NCBI GenBank assembly: GCA_028274465.1 | Contig: CM051456.1 | Coordinates: forward strand, 3,845,545 to 3,909,544 | Length of the DNA stretch: 64,000 nt | Source: Plantago ovata | Lineage: Eukaryota > Streptophyta > Magnoliopsida > Lamiales > Plantaginaceae | Reading direction: 5' to 3' | In this document: piece after piece, positions 23,690 through 36,308 of the stretch | Position numbering within the stretch: the first letter of the stretch is position 1 | How the letters are laid out: each line of letters opens with the position of its first letter | The notes under the pieces: generated by a model | The model's database searches: none | Seen by the model: the letters and a program-made list of their open reading frames with translations, nothing else | Told to the model about the DNA's origin: nothing | Translations under genes and position numbers: made by a program

Positions 23690-25605
23690 TGTAGGAATCT
23701 TGGGTCGTTTTGCTCTAAGCATACGCAGCAGAATTTCGAAAATTTTTACGACCTATCTTGACAACGGTTAATTAACATGCACTACGTGAAAGAGATATTC
23801 ACTTACAAATGGAGGACTCCCAAATCCTCAAGTGTGGGTTCAGCGAATTCCAATTGCTGCTCCTCGATCTCCTCTTCAGTGAACTCACGATCGTAGAGCT
23901 CCAAGTCTTCAAGCTCTGCTCCAAGCAAATCCCAATCCTCGGTATTCTCCAGCTTGAACTCCTTAACCTCGGTATCCACAGATTTTCTTCTACCGTAGAG
24001 TGCTAGGAAACTCTTTGAATAAAATTGGGATATATGTGAATTATATGGAGTATTAATTTTATCCTTTTCAAAAGAGGATAAAAATATTTTGCTATGTAGT
24101 TTTGTTCTCTTGCTTGTAAAAGGAAGAAGAAGAAGAATTCATGCAAACAATGATTTTACGTGTGTCAAAACAAAATTCTTCTCTTCTATTTAAAAGCCCC
24201 AAACAAAGTAACTATAAGCCAAAATACATGTGGGACGCGTGGGACCCGGAGGAAGAAAACAATAAATTGAAGAGAGAGAGCAAGTGGTGGGGACCAAGTC
24301 CCCACCTTCCTTTAACCACCCGGGCGCGTGCACAGCACGCGCCCATCTTCCCTTCTCGGGCGCGTGTAGCACACGCGCCCGGGAGATAATAAAATGCTGG
24401 GCCTTTTGGCCCAGCTTTCTCTCTTCATTCCTTCCCCTTTTGATTTGGCCCAATTGCATTTAGTCCAAATCAAATTTGGTCCAATTCATGCACTCCATTT
24501 TAATTGTTCAAGTCCAATTTGACCCAATTAAATTATTCACACTTAATAATAAATAATGTTAATCTAATTAACATTTATTTGTTTGATAATAAATAATATT
24601 AATCTAATTAATATCTATTTATTAGTAATCCCGATTTGGTAGAGTACTAATCATGTAGTGTGACCCGTAGGGCCTTATATATTAATCACTAATCTAATTA
24701 GGTTCACGGTGAAACTCCTAGACGGTTTACCGGACAACATTAATATACAAGGACGTTTGTAAGGATATACAAATCACCTTTAGTGTAAGGCTAATATAGT
24801 CCCTTCATTCTCGAATACTCGAATAAGTCTAGAACTTGATATCGTGTCCGTTCCAATAACTTATTCATTTCTTTCTCATTCTTGTTAGTTGATCTTCGAT
24901 CATATCCAAACACCATTTTGAATATATCGTAACGCATTGGCCAATGACTAACGATCAACCTAACTATGAGATGTAAAGTATTCTCTCCAATGTCTATTGT
25001 GAGGAATGAATTCTATCTTGGTTCAACTACTACTCCCATGCGCTTCATAATATATCCAACGCATGCCGTATCTACCCCAAGTGGAGTGCAAGCATTGGTC
25101 ATGGTCAAGATATATCATTCCACACATGTAGTCAGTATTGACCTCAAGTCAAAGGACTGTTAATTATCTTACACACCGATACTTCCGTAGACACATTAAT
25201 AGAATTAATCAAACGGTTTATCGGTGGGTCAGTCAACACCCTCTAAGGTGTACCATGCATCCATCATGAATGACCAAGTCATTCGTAGTTGTGAGAGTCA
25301 CTACATTCCTCTAAGAATATGATGCAGATCGCATGTCAATCTTTAACGTGCGTCATTGATATCCCAAATCTCAATGACCTCGATTGGGACTATTTTAGGA
25401 CTTATGTTCTGTCATCCAAGTTCTCACACACTTGGTAATAACATATAGTCCATGGGAACATCTTATAGAATTATCTTAAAACAACCAAATAAATAATCCA
25501 AAGATGTAGAGCCAATTAATATGCAATATAAATGATAATGAACTGATTATGATCTAAGTACATATCATCTTGCAAATGGTTGTCTCTAGGACATACATAC
25601 TTTCA
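23690..25605 (-). repeat. 3' LTR of the copia element (left copy)
   Basis: 1,916 bp, TG...CA ends. Contains two perfect GC-rich hairpins at 24322-24344 and 24357-24381. Short frames inside it are repeated identically in the other LTR and are not genes. Confidence 0.97.
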
Positions 25606-25617
25606 ATCTCCCACTTG
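25606..25617 (-). other. Polypurine tract of the copia element
   Basis: On the element's coding strand it reads AAGTGGGAGAT directly before the 3' LTR, the usual plus-strand primer site. Confidence 0.85.
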
Positions 25618-25619
25618 GC

Positions 25620-28600
25620 CTAGAGCCAATCACCCATTTGTCTAACACCTATGTTCTCGTAATGTCTAACATGTTTCTCCGAGCTCAAGGCTTTGGTGAA
25701 AGGGTCAGCCACATTGTCTTCAGTGGGGACACGTTCTATAGATACTTCTCCTCTAGCTACCAGTTCTCTAATTACATGGTATTTCCTAGGTACATGCTTG
25801 TTCCTGTTGGTGGATCTTGGTTCCTTTGCCTGTGCAACAGCCCCAGTGTTGTCACAGTAAACTTTTATCGGTCCAACATTTGGAACTACCCCTAGTTCCT
25901 TGAGGAACTCAGACATCCAGATGGCTTCTTTCGCAGCCTCTGATGCAGCAATGTACTCGGATTCGGTCGTAGAATCAGCAACAGTTGCTTGCTTGCAACT
26001 TTTCCAGCTAACAACCCCACCATTGAGTACAAACACATACCCAGTTTGTGATTTGTAATCATCCGGATCAGATTGGAAACCGGCATCAGCATACCCAGAT
26101 GCTATCAACTCCGGTTGTCCACCAAACACCAAAAATTGATCCTTAGTTCGTCTAAGATACTTGAGGATCGTCTTAACAGCAGTCCAATGCTTAAGACCTG
26201 GATTCTTTTGGTGACGACAAGTGACACTTAATGCAAAGGCCACATCTGGCCTGGTGCAATTCATGGCATACATGATAGATCCAATTGCAGATGCATATGG
26301 GATTCTTTTCATGTGTTCCATTTCTTCTTCAGTCGAAGGACTATCATTCGTCGAAAGAATAACACCATGACTTGCTGGCAAGAAACCCCTTTTGGATTCT
26401 TCCATTCGAAAGCGTTTAATCACCTTGTCAATATAGGTGGATTGTGACAACCCTAACATCCTGTTGGTTCTATCCCTATGGATTTTGATGCCAAGAATGT
26501 AACAGGCTTCACCCAGATCCTTCATTGAGAAGATTCTGGACAACCAATCTTTTACTGACTGTAGGAGGGGAATATTGTTTCCCATGATCAGAATGTCATC
26601 GACATATACGACCATGAAAACAATTCCTTCATCGCAGCGTTTTATATATACGCAAGGATCTTCCATGCTTCTGACAAAGTCAAACGATTTGACAGCTTCG
26701 TCAAAGCGGATATTCCAGCTTCTAGAGGCTTGCTTCAGTCCATATATGGACCTCTGCAGCTTGCATACTGATTTGGGAGATGACCTGGATGTGAATCCTT
26801 CAGGTTGTATCATATACACCTCTTCTTCCAAATTTCCATTAAGGAAAGCGGTTTTCACATCCATTTGCCAAATCTCGTAATCATGATATGCAGCTATAGC
26901 AAGTAAAATCCGAATAGACTTAATTTTAGCTACTGGCGAAAAGGTCTCATCATAATCAATACCTTGTCTTTGATTATAACCCTTTGCCACTAACCTAGCC
27001 TTGTAGGTTTGTATCTTGCCATCGGCATCGGTTTTTCTCTTGAAAACCCATTTGCATCCAATAGGTCTAACCCCATCTGGCAATTCAACCAAGTTCCAAA
27101 CTTGATTTTGATACATCGAGTTTATTTCGGATTTCATGGCTTCTTGCCACCTCTCCGAGTCAATGTCCGACATTGCCTCGGTGTAAGTCTTAGGGTCATC
27201 CAAATCAGGTGAATTTACAACATCATCTTCATGAGTCTCTAAGAGTAAACTCACCTTTTTCTTTGGAACTCTTTCCCTTTCCGACCTACGTACTGCAATT
27301 ACTTGTTCGGGTATAACCCTTCCCTTCCTTACTCTTTGTGGTATAACTATTGTCGTTTGTTCTTGCTCTACATTCTGATTGCGTTGAGGTTCTTGATTGT
27401 CAGGTTGTCCTACAACCTGAGCTATCTCAGGAATATTGTCCGTGACAGGTTCCTGGTGTGGGGGCAAGTCAGTTTCCACAACTGGTATTGCCGGTGAAGT
27501 AGGAGAATTTAGTGGTTGTGACACATTCACTGTTGTGCTCCCACTGGATGCAAGAAGCTCACCTAGTATTTCGCTTCTAGCATTTGTATCTCCTACTGCT
27601 CCCACTGAATTGTTGTCAACTCCATTTGACAACCCTTCAACCTCATTGTTATTTCGTGGTTCTTGAATTTCTTCCAGTTCTATTCTACTACGATCTTGAT
27701 CTTTGAAGACATAGTCGTCTTCCAGAAAAGTCGCATTCCTAGAAACGATGATCTTGGAATCATCGCGAGAATAGAAAAAGTAACCTCTGGTTTCCCTAGG
27801 ATAACCGATGAAATAACACTTTACACTTTTCGTTTCCAATTTGCCAGTGAGCATCTTCTTCACATATGCTGGACAACCCCAGGTTCGCATGTGTGAGAGA
27901 ACAGGCTTCTTACCATGCCATAACTCATATGGTGTCTTTTCGACTGACTTTGATGGAACGCGATTCAGAATGTATATTGAGTTTTGTAATGCATATCCCC
28001 ATAAGAATGTCGGAAGAGTAGAGAAGCTCATCATGGATCTTACCATGTCTAACAAAGTTCGATTTCTCCTTTCGGATACACCGTTTAATTGTGGTGTTCC
28101 AGGAGGTGTCCATTGAGATCTAATCCCATTTTCTTTTAAGTAATCTGTGAATTCTCTACTCAAGTATTCGCCTCCACGATCAGATCGAAGAGACTTAATG
28201 CTCGTCTCGAGTTGTTTTTCTACTTCGTTTCTATACTCCTTAAACTTCTCAAAGGCTTCGGATTTGTGCTTCATAAGATACACATGTCCAAATCTAGAGA
28301 AGTCGTCAGTAAAGGTTATGAAGTATGAATAACCTCCCCTAGCTTGAGTTGCGAAAGGTCCACACACATCGCTATGGATTAACTCAAGTACCTTCTCGGC
28401 TCGTACTCCCTTTCCTAGAAAGGGTTTGTTGGTCATCTTTCCTTTGAGACATGATTCACATTGTCCATATGATTCGAAATCAAATGAAGTTAAATAGTCC
28501 AACTTATTTAATCGTGCAATTCTCGTCTCATTTATATGCCCAAGTCTACAATGCCACAAGTAGGTAGGATTTTTCACATTACTTAATTTAGGCTTCTTGT

Positions 28601-29798
28601 TTTGTATATGAAACATGTTATGTCTACAATCAAGTAAATATAAACCATTCACGAGTGGTGCAATCCCATAATTAACATCATTATGCAAAATGTAACAATT
28701 ACTATTCGCAAAACGAAATGAGAAACCATCAATGTCTAACATAGGAATAGAAATAATATTTCTGATGATTGAAGGAACAAAATAACAATTACTTAGTTCT
28801 AAAATAAATCCCGAGGGCAAGTCTAGTCTATAAGTTCCTACACGCTCAGCAACAACTCGTGCTCCATTCCCCACGCGTAAGTCGACTTCCCCTGGTCTAA
28901 CCAGTCTGCTGTCACTTAGGCCCTGCACATTATTACAAATGTGTGAGCCACACGCTGTATCTAATACCCAGCAATTGGAATTATTTGTAGACATATTAAT
29001 TTCAATAACAAATATACCTGTGTTGGAGCCAGATGCACCATGCAAAGCTCCATCGGCCTTAGCCTTCTCACAGTCTCTCTTCCAGTGCCCCTTTGCCTTG
29101 CAATAGAGGCAGGCATCCTTCGCAACCTTTGCCTGCTTCTGCACCCCTCCCTTGGGCTTGAGTGTTTGAGACTTCGGTCCAACCTTAGCCTTCTTCTTCT
29201 TCTTGAACCTGTTCTTGGAACCATTCCATGGACCGGTCTTTGAAGTAGATCCCACCATGAGAACACTCTTTCCTTTGCTTATGGTCTGACCATAAGTCTT
29301 CAGCATGTTGTGGAGCTCCGACAGTGTCACCTCCTTGTCATTCATGTTGAAGTTCACAATGAACGTCGAGAACGAGTCAGGGAGTGACTGGAGAACAATC
29401 ACAGTAGACACACTGTTCTCAAATGATATGCCAACAGATGCTAGCTTTTCAATCATACTTATCATTTTGAGAACGTGGTCTGATACGTTGCCTCCTTCCT
29501 GGAGCCTGGACCTTAAGAGCTCTTTCAACAAGTCAAACTTGAGGCTCTTAGGTTGAGAGTCAAAGAGACTCTTGAGATGCTCCAACATCTCATAGGGCAT
29601 CATATGCTCGTGTTGCCTCTGCAGCTCCATGCTCATGGAAGCGAGCATGACAGACTGTACATTGGCAGCATCATCAACATGCTTCTTGCGGGGAGCTGGA
29701 TCATAGTCCTCAAGTGCAGCAGCTTCAGTCGGTGCGACTGGGATAGGTGTGTCCAACACATACTCAACTTTTTTCTTGCCTGAGAACCAAACGCACAT
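25620..29798 (-). CDS. Copia gag-pol polyprotein, 1,392 codons open
   Basis: One open frame encodes gag, protease, integrase, reverse transcriptase and RNase H. Seen are a UBN2-type gag region (residues 40-180), a CCHC zinc knuckle at Cys230-Cys233-His238-Cys243, a protease with Asp280 in [10 protein letters not shown], and integrase with Asp477, Asp540 and Glu576 (DDE, 35 residues between the last two). Reverse transcriptase spans about 895-1140 with YVDD at 1065-1068, followed by RNase H (about 1230-1370) with ADSTTESEY. All catalytic residues are present. The natural gag start is an ATG at 29874 in another frame; a one-base length change in an A run around 29770 separates it from this frame, so this copy probably cannot make full gag-pol unless by frameshift. 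Confidence 0.95.
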   Translation of the reverse strand: MCVWFSGKKKVEYVLDTPIPVAPTEAAALEDYDPAPRKKHVDDAANVQSVMLASMSMELQRQHEHMMPYEMLEHLKSLFDSQPKSLKFDLLKELLRSRLQEGGNVSDHVLKMISMIEKLASVGISFENSVSTVIVLQSLPDSFSTFIVNFNMNDKEVTLSELHNMLKTYGQTISKGKSVLMVGSTSKTGPWNGSKNRFKKKKKAKVGPKSQTLKPKGGVQKQAKVAKDACLYCKAKGHWKRDCEKAKADGALHGASGSNTGIFVIEINMSTNNSNCWVLDTACGSHICNNVQGLSDSRLVRPGEVDLRVGNGARVVAERVGTYRLDLPSGFILELSNCYFVPSIIRNIISIPMLDIDGFSFRFANSNCYILHNDVNYGIAPLVNGLYLLDCRHNMFHIQNKKPKLSNVKNPTYLWHCRLGHINETRIARLNKLDYLTSFDFESYGQCESCLKGKMTNKPFLGKGVRAEKVLELIHSDVCGPFATQARGGYSYFITFTDDFSRFGHVYLMKHKSEAFEKFKEYRNEVEKQLETSIKSLRSDRGGEYLSREFTDYLKENGIRSQWTPPGTPQLNGVSERRNRTLLDMVRSMMSFSTLPTFLWGYALQNSIYILNRVPSKSVEKTPYELWHGKKPVLSHMRTWGCPAYVKKMLTGKLETKSVKCYFIGYPRETRGYFFYSRDDSKIIVSRNATFLEDDYVFKDQDRSRIELEEIQEPRNNNEVEGLSNGVDNNSVGAVGDTNARSEILGELLASSGSTTVNVSQPLNSPTSPAIPVVETDLPPHQEPVTDNIPEIAQVVGQPDNQEPQRNQNVEQEQTTIVIPQRVRKGRVIPEQVIAVRRSERERVPKKKVSLLLETHEDDVVNSPDLDDPKTYTEAMSDIDSERWQEAMKSEINSMYQNQVWNLVELPDGVRPIGCKWVFKRKTDADGKIQTYKARLVAKGYNQRQGIDYDETFSPVAKIKSIRILLAIAAYHDYEIWQMDVKTAFLNGNLEEEVYMIQPEGFTSRSSPKSVCKLQRSIYGLKQASRSWNIRFDEAVKSFDFVRSMEDPCVYIKRCDEGIVFMVVYVDDILIMGNNIPLLQSVKDWLSRIFSMKDLGEACYILGIKIHRDRTNRMLGLSQSTYIDKVIKRFRMEESKRGFLPASHGVILSTNDSPSTEEEMEHMKRIPYASAIGSIMYAMNCTRPDVAFALSVTCRHQKNPGLKHWTAVKTILKYLRRTKDQFLVFGGQPELIASGYADAGFQSDPDDYKSQTGYVFVLNGGVVSWKSCKQATVADSTTESEYIAASEAAKEAIWMSEFLKELGVVPNVGPIKVYCDNTGAVAQAKEPRSTNRNKHVPRKYHVIRELVARGEVSIERVPTEDNVADPFTKALSSEKHVRHYENIGVRQMGDWL

Positions 29799-29874
29799 TC
29801 CGGATCCAATCCAGATAGTTCGGCCCAGTCAGAACATGCTTCTCCAAGATGCTTTTGATGGATAGGTTAGACAT

Positions 29875-31597
29875 TTTGCTTGACCTAGAGAAGTAAATGT
29901 AAAGAATGAAATTAAACTAAGGCAAATTTCATGATCATAATCAGCAACTAAATATACATGGACTTTAGCAATATTTAGCTCCCACTATTTTAGCATACTT
30001 AATGACCCCACATAAAAGAGTACGGAATTATATCAAATACAATCATAGTGGACAAGATCCGCATTAACTTTATTATAACCCCAGCTAGGGCTGAAACGCT
30101 ATAATAAATAAATCGGTAGGTCTCTAAACCAATTACTCTAAGTAACTCTTGTTTGGTCAAACCAAGTTTGACCGACGTCCTTAAACTATTCCGACGCTAG
30201 GGCGACAAGACATAGATAAGTTAGTCATAACCATCACACAATGCTACCATGCATCTATAAATAGGACCTAGCCTCGTAGAACGGAGCAAACACTAGGGTG
30301 TAAATACTCTCGAACGAAAAGGATTAGTACACCATTTAATTATGATGGGTGACGTCGTTTAGACCTAGTCCAAGACATAAAATTTAACTTGGGGTACATT
30401 TAAATATTGGGGTAATTTTAAACATATGACCAAGATCCTAAACATGCATTAAATAACTTGTGTCCTACACATGCAATACTTAAGGGCTTTATCCTATTCA
30501 TGCATAAAATGGATAAATAATAAAGTTACATAAATTAAATAACTTTAATAAACCCTTAACATGCAAGGTCAAACCTAATGTGAGTCAAATATTATATTAA
30601 ATAATTATTACAACCTTCTAAAGGATTAAATAATAATATATTTCTAAAATATATTAATTTGTAAATCTCCAAAATTACAAATATAATTTTCTGGGTGAAA
30701 ATGAGAGACTTCTAAAGTTTTTTTTTTTTTTTTTTTAGGAGCCAAGTGCAAAGAAAAACAAGTTCTGGGTGTTTTATAGTGCAATTAAACAATAAGGGGC
30801 ATTGAAGTAATTTTACACTATGTAAATTGTTTCCAGCCCCTAGACTAAGTCTAATTCACCAACAATCTTGCCCCAAATTCTCTGCAAAAGCTCAAACAGG
30901 TCCCTATAGTTTTATTTCGAATTTTAAACATCCAAATCACTTCTAAAGTTGATGAAACTCGAAATTAACCCCTTTGAAATATTGCCCGTATGAATGGGAG
31001 TAAGATGCACACGATTTTTGGCCCCGAAAAAGATGACCGTGAGAGTTCAAAAAAATCCGGCGAGATTTCGGTGAGCTCCAAGCTTCACCAATCTCGTTTT
31101 CTTTCCCTCCAGTATGTTCGGTAGTTTCCATATAATCCAAATACGTCAAATCTCAATTTTTTTTTTTTTTTGGATAGGCCGAAGCCAGAAACCGAACAGA
31201 ACAGTTGCTGCTGCCGTGAAGAATAAAACCGGAGGAAGAAAATTTTTTTTTTTTTTTTTAAAGGAATTTTACTCCTAGTAAATATCCACAGTAAAAGTCA
31301 AACTCAGTTTACAAAACAAATAAAACTTCTCCAGTTTCCATTCCCACGTTACCACACGTACAGTTACAACTTCCCTTAATTAACTCCCATTAACTAATTA
31401 ATTATATTAATTAATTAACACCCCATTAAATAATAATTACTTTATTTATAATATTTAACTCACATTCTAATAAGGTAAAATAATTAAGCAATAAATCTAA
31501 TTTATCATGCATAATTATAAATAACAAAGCATGCTTTAATAAACAACGTAAATAAAGCATATGAATTTTAACATGTAAATAACCGTTAAATCAAGCC
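29875..31597 (-). other. Copia 5' untranslated leader
   Basis: 1.7 kb between the primer site and the gag start, with no coding frame. Three long T or A homopolymers lie near 30720, 31157 and 31243. Confidence 0.7.
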
Positions 31598-31612
31598 AAG
31601 CTCTGATACTAC
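31598..31612 (-). other. Primer binding site of the copia element
   Basis: Reads GTAGTATCAGAGCTTGG on the element strand next to the 5' LTR, matching most of the initiator tRNA-Met 3' end complement (usual TGGTATCAGAGC). Confidence 0.8.
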
Positions 31613-33528
31613 TGTAGGAATATTGGGTCGTTTTGCTCTAAGCATACGCAGCGGAATTTCGAAAATTTTTACGACCTATCTTGACAACGGTTAATTAACA
31701 TGCACTACGTGAAAGAGATATTCACTTACAAATGGAGGACTCCCAAATCCTCAAGTGTGGGTTCAGCGAATTCCAATTGCTGCTCCTCGATCTCCTCTTC
31801 AGTGAACTCACGATCGTAGAGCTCCAAGTCTTCAAGCTCTGCTCCAAGCAAATCCCAATCCTCGGTATTCTCCAGCTTGAACTCCTTAACCTCGGTATCC
31901 ACAGATTTTCTTCTACCGTAGAGTGCTAGGAAACTCTTTGAATAAAATTGGGATATATGTGAATTATATGGAGTATTAATTTTATCCTTTTCAAAAGAGG
32001 ATAAAAATATTTTGCTATGTAGTTTTGTTCTCTTGCTTGTAAAAGGAAGAAGAAGAAGAATTCATGCAAACAATGATTTTACGTGTGTCAAAACAAAATT
32101 CTTCTCTTCTATTTAAAAGCCCCAAACAAAGTAACTATAAGCCAAAATACATGTGGGACGCGTGGGACCCGGAGGAAGAAAACAATAAATTGAAGAGAGA
32201 GAGCAAGTGGTGGGGACCAAGTCCCCACCTTCCTTTAACCACCCGGGCGCGTGCACAGCACGCGCCCATCTTCCCTTCTCGGGCGCGTGTAGCACACGCG
32301 CCCGGGAGATAATAAAATGCTGGGCCTTTTGGCCCAGCTTTCTCTCTTCATTCCTTCCCCTTTTGATTTGGCCCAATTGCATTTAGTCCAAATCAAATTT
32401 GGTCCAATTCATGCACTCCATTTTAATTGTTCAAGTCCAATTTGACCCAATTAAATTATTCACACTTAATAATAAATAATGTTAATCTAATTAACATTTA
32501 TTTGTTTGATAATAAATAATATTAATCTAATTAATATCTATTTATTAGTAATCCCGATTTGGTAGAGTACTAATCATGTAGTGTGACCCGTAGGGCCTTA
32601 TATATTAATCACTAATCTAATTAGGTTCACGGTGAAACTCCTAGACGGTTTACCGGACAACATTAATATACAAGGACGTTTGTAAGGATATACAAATCAC
32701 CTTTAGTGTAAGGCTAATATAGTCCCTTCATTCTCGAATACTCGAATAAGTCTAGAACTTGATATCGTGTCCGTTCCAATAACTTATTCATTTCTTTCTC
32801 ATTCTTGTTAGTTGATCTTCGATCATATCCAAACACCATTTTGAATATATCGTAACGCATTGGCCAATGACTAACGATCAACCTAACTATGAGATGTAAA
32901 GTATTCTCTCCAATGTCTATTGTGAGGAATGAATTCTATCTTGGTTCAACTACTACTCCCATGCGCTTCATAATATATCCAACGCATGTCGTATCTACCC
33001 CAAGTGGAGTGCAAGCATTGGTCATGGTCAAGATATATCATTCCACACATGTAGTCAGTATTGACCTCAAGTCAAAGGACTGTTAATTATCTTACACACC
33101 GATACTTCCGTAGACACATTAATAGAATTAATCAAACGGTTTATCGGTGGGTCAGTCAACACCCTCTAAGGTGTACCATGCATCCATCATGAATGACCAA
33201 GTCATTCGTAGTTGTGAGAGTCACTACATTACTCTAAGAATATGATGCAGATCGCATGCCAATCTTTAACGTGCGTCATTGATATCCCAAATCTCAATGA
33301 CCTCGATTGGGACTATTTTAGGACTTATGTTCTGTCATCCAAGTTCTCACACACTTGGTAATAACATATAGTCCATGGGAACATCTTATAGAATTATCTT
33401 AAAACAACCAAATAAATAATCCAAAGATGTAGAGCCAATTAATATGCGATATAAATGATAATAAACTGATTATGATCTAAGTACATATCATCTTGCAAAT
33501 GGTTGTCTCTAGGACCTACATACTTTCA
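31613..33528 (-). repeat. 5' LTR of the copia element (right copy)
   Basis: 1,916 bp, colinear with the left LTR at an offset of 7,923 bases. In transcription sense it would contain the promoter and drive transcription leftwards. Confidence 0.97.
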
Positions 33529-33886
33529 CGAAATTGGATCGAAGTCCAATTCGGATCAGAAATGGCAGGCTTGAGGGCAACGGATTGTTTAGTGGAGAGA
33601 AGAGGGAATCTCGTCTGTAGATAGATAGAAAGAGGGAAGGAAATGAAGGGGAACAGAAAAAAAAAAAAAAGTCCTAAAACGTTGTTTAGCCCTACAGTGA
33701 CATACGGAATTTCTGATCGAGGCCCAAAAGTTAAATCCATTTTAGAGAGTGAGTCGGCAAAAACAAGTAGAGAGCCAGAAACTCAGTTAGAGACAGTATA
33801 TGACTCGGAATTCTATTACCTTTTGCTGGTTGAATTATATTAGTGATATTTCCTTGTACATATATAGTATAGGTTTTTTGCTAAGC

Positions 33887-33896
33887 TTTATAAATA
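33887..33896 (+). promoter_or_regulatory. Possible TATA box before the KIN17 copy
   Basis: TTTATAAATA about 60 bases before the ATG at 33956. The region 33800-33930 resembles 6940-7090. Confidence 0.4.
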
Positions 33897-33955
33897 CAAC
33901 AGGCGTTGTTCTTGGTCTAATTCATCGTCAAGTTTCCAGGATCAGATTATAGACC

Positions 33956-35166
33956 ATGGGAAAGAACGATTTCTTTAGCCCTAAAGCAATCGCGAACCGA
34001 ATCAAAGCCAAAGGTTTGCAGAAGCTCCGATGGTACTGCCAGATGTGCCAGAAACAATGCCGCGACGAGAACGGCTTCAAGTGCCACTGCATGAGCGAGT
34101 CTCACCAGCGTCAGATGCGTCTCTTTGGCGAGAATCCGACACGAATCATTGAAGGCTACTCGGAAGAGTTCGAGTCCACTTTCCTCGATCACATGAGGGA
34201 TAGGCATAGATCCAGCCGTGTTGCTGCAACGGTTGTTTACAACGAGTATATCCATAATCGACACCACGTGCACATGAATTCGACTAAGTGGACGACTTTG
34301 ACTGAGTTTGTCAAGTATTTGGGCCGAACTGGCAAGTGTGAGGTGGATGAAACGCCGAAAGGGTGGTCTATGACTTACATTGATAGGGATTCGAAGACGC
34401 TGTTTAAGGAGAAGGTGAAGATTAAGAGGCTTAAGGCCGATGTTGTGGGGCAGGAGAAGCAGATTCAGAGGCAGATTAGCGAGCTGCTGAGACATTGGTG
34501 ATGATGAAACATGATGATGAGAAAGTTGACGAAGGAGATCAGCAAGAAGATAGGTTCAAGTCTAGTAGAATCTGGGAGAAGAATGGTGAGGCGAAAATTA
34601 AGCTGCGTTTATGTTCCGTGAGGAAGAATGGACAAACGAATGAGAGAGGTGCGAAGTTGGTTTTTGATGATGAGGGTGTAAACGAGATCAGTGAGAGTCG
34701 AAAGAGGAAATTTGAGGGTGATGATAAGACTAGTACTACAGGTAAGTATGCGCCGTCAGTTTTGGATGAGATAATGTGGGAGGAAGAGAAGGCCAAGGCG
34801 AGTAATAGGAAGGACTATTGGCTCTTCCCGGGTATTATCGTCAGGGTTATGAGTAAGGCACTAGCAGAGACGGGGTATTATAAGCAGAAGGGTGTTGTGA
34901 GGAAGTTGGTTGATAAGTATTACGGAGAGATTGAGATGCTTGAGAATAAGCATGTTTTGAGGGTCGATCAAGACTAGTTGGAGACTGTGATTCCACAGCC
35001 AGGTGGCCTTGTGAAGATAGTGAACGGGGCGTATCGTGGTGAAAACGCAAGGTTGTTAGATATTGATGTGGGTAAGTTTCATGCTAAGGTCCAGGTTGAG
35101 AAGGGGTTATATGATGGAAGGGTTGTTAAGGGTGTTGATTATCAAGATATATGTAAACTGGCATAA
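33956..35166 (+). pseudogene. KIN17 DNA/RNA-binding protein gene, intronless and disrupted
   Basis: Nearly the whole KIN17 protein (nuclear protein of DNA replication, repair and RNA metabolism) can be read without introns. The N-terminus MGKNDFFSPKAIANRIKAKG is followed by a zinc finger (WYCQMCQKQCRDENGFKCHC, then SESHQ) and the conserved winged-helix region KWTTLTEFVKYLGRTGKCEV. The C-terminal SH3-like KOW parts are DYWLFPGIIVRVMSK and GGLVKIVNGAYRG, ending in YQDICKLA. A one-base deletion near 34476 shifts the frame, so the first frame stops at 34501 and the next runs on to 34977. There a TAG replaces a Glu codon after LRVDQD, and the reading then continues to TAA at 35166. I infer a non-functional retro- or duplicate copy; whether the parent gene also lacks introns is not known here. 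Confidence 0.88.
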
Positions 35167-35218
35167 TTGCACTGAGTTTTGCACAATAATAACCTTTTAA
35201 GTTTTAAATATGATGCAG

Positions 35219-36230
35219 ATATTTAGCAGGGATCAAAATGTGGAAAAGAAAACTAAGGAGGACTCAACAAGAGCTGGAGACTATTTCTGAAGCTAAACCT
35301 TTTGTGAGTTTCTAGTCGTTGTAACTACTTCCTCCATAAATATGTTATATTTATAGATTATTTTGTATTTTCATTTGTTTTTTTAATTGTTTACGCTTAA
35401 TTTTAAAACGGATTATTTCAAATAAGTTTATTTACGGTGAACAACCAAACTATTAATTGAAGTTATACAGTAGTATTAATTGTTTGGTCAAATTCAAATT
35501 GAGATTGATGTCACTTCACTTGCACTTGACCACATTATATATTCATGATAGATAGATGCAAAGCTACTTGCTGCATGAGTACAAATGTACAATACATGTG
35601 AGGGAGGAGGCCAAAGACTAGTTCAAACTTCAAACTGAAGGGTAAAATTACTCAGCTCAGAGTATACTTACTACTATACCACTAGCCAGTACAGTATTCA
35701 AAGAACATGAATTCTACTTGATTAGTTCTAAGAGTGAGTGTTTCATTTCATTTTCACTACCTATACAGAATAGTTCATCTGATTAATTAAACCAATGAGG
35801 TCTAGCTCAATTGGTTAGACTGAGGTGTCATGACTCTAGAGGTCATAGGTTCAAATCTCGCCAAGTGCGTGATTATTCATAGTTTATTAATAGCTTTGTA
35901 ATGGTTCAATTATTAAAAAAAAAATCTGATTAATTAATTTCTTTATCTTCTTCATTCTATTTCTTGTGCAGATGATGATGATATTGATCATATGCAGCTA
36001 CTGGAAACTATTTCACAAACAACTTACTAGAGTCTGTAGAATAGGAGGTAAATTCATGTCCATGTAATGTAATTGATATCCACACCTCCAAAATATCCTG
36101 CGACCTCAAGATTTTAAGGGTTTTTTTTTTTTTTAAATTCTTAATTACCACGATTTCCTAATTTCCACTAGTTAATTTTATGTGCTCCTGACCTTTACAA
36201 TCAACTGTCTTTTTTAGATTCGGCAAAATC
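35219..36230 (+). other. Copy B of the small spliced transcription unit
   Basis: Exon-like blocks lie at 35219-35303 (KRKLRRTQQELETISEAKPF in one frame, donor TTT/GTGAGT) and 35972-36047 (acceptor TTGTGCAG, donor AATAGGAG/GTAAAT), with a third after TTTTTTAG at about 36218. Spliced in phase 0, exon 2 would read MMMILIICSYWKLFHKQL, hydrophobic; another frame gives DDDDIDHMQLLETISQTTY and a stop. The second reading also ends in copy C at the same place (after SQTSFY). Which, if either, is translated is unclear. No known family. It directly follows the KIN17 stop and could be its 3' UTR in an ancestral transcript. Confidence 0.4.
35791..35924 (+). mobile_element. tRNA-derived SINE in the intron of copy B
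   Basis: 134 bp. The A box is TCTAGCTCAATTGGTTAGAC, the B box GGTTCAAATCTC, and the end is a run of A. It is flanked by the 13-bp direct repeat TCTGATTAATTAA at 35778-35790 and 35925-35937. The paralogous position in copy C (about 39545-39565) is empty. Confidence 0.93.
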
Positions 36231-36308
36231 AGACATGGCCAATAATGCACAAAATGCAAATTTTGTTGGTGCTCTCATCCGTTCATGCTATAATCGAGTG
36301 TTCTCAGT

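Larger units (their letters stand above)
23690..33528 (-). mobile_element. Complete young Ty1/copia LTR retrotransposon, 9.84 kb
   Basis: Two 1,916-bp direct LTRs (23690-25605 and 31613-33528) begin TGTAGGAA and end TACTTTCA on the plus strand. The host target CGAAA is duplicated at 23685-23689 and 33529-33533. The element reads on the minus strand: next to the right LTR lies a primer site reading TAGTATCAGAGCTTGG, close to the complement of initiator tRNA-Met, and next to the left LTR a polypurine tract AAGTGGGAGAT. The LTRs differ at about eight positions by eye, so insertion is recent. Domain order protease-integrase-RT-RNase H places it in copia; I do not assign a lineage. Confidence 0.97.

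Noticed and set aside
23809..25163. Short ORFs at 23809, 24141 and 24966
   Set aside because: They lie in the LTR and are repeated in the other LTR; no protein-like features.
26575..29783. Many plus-strand ORFs across 25.6-29.8 kb
   Set aside because: Antisense shadows of the copia polyprotein.
33947..34495. 182-codon minus-strand ORF
   Set aside because: Antisense shadow of the KIN17 reading frame.
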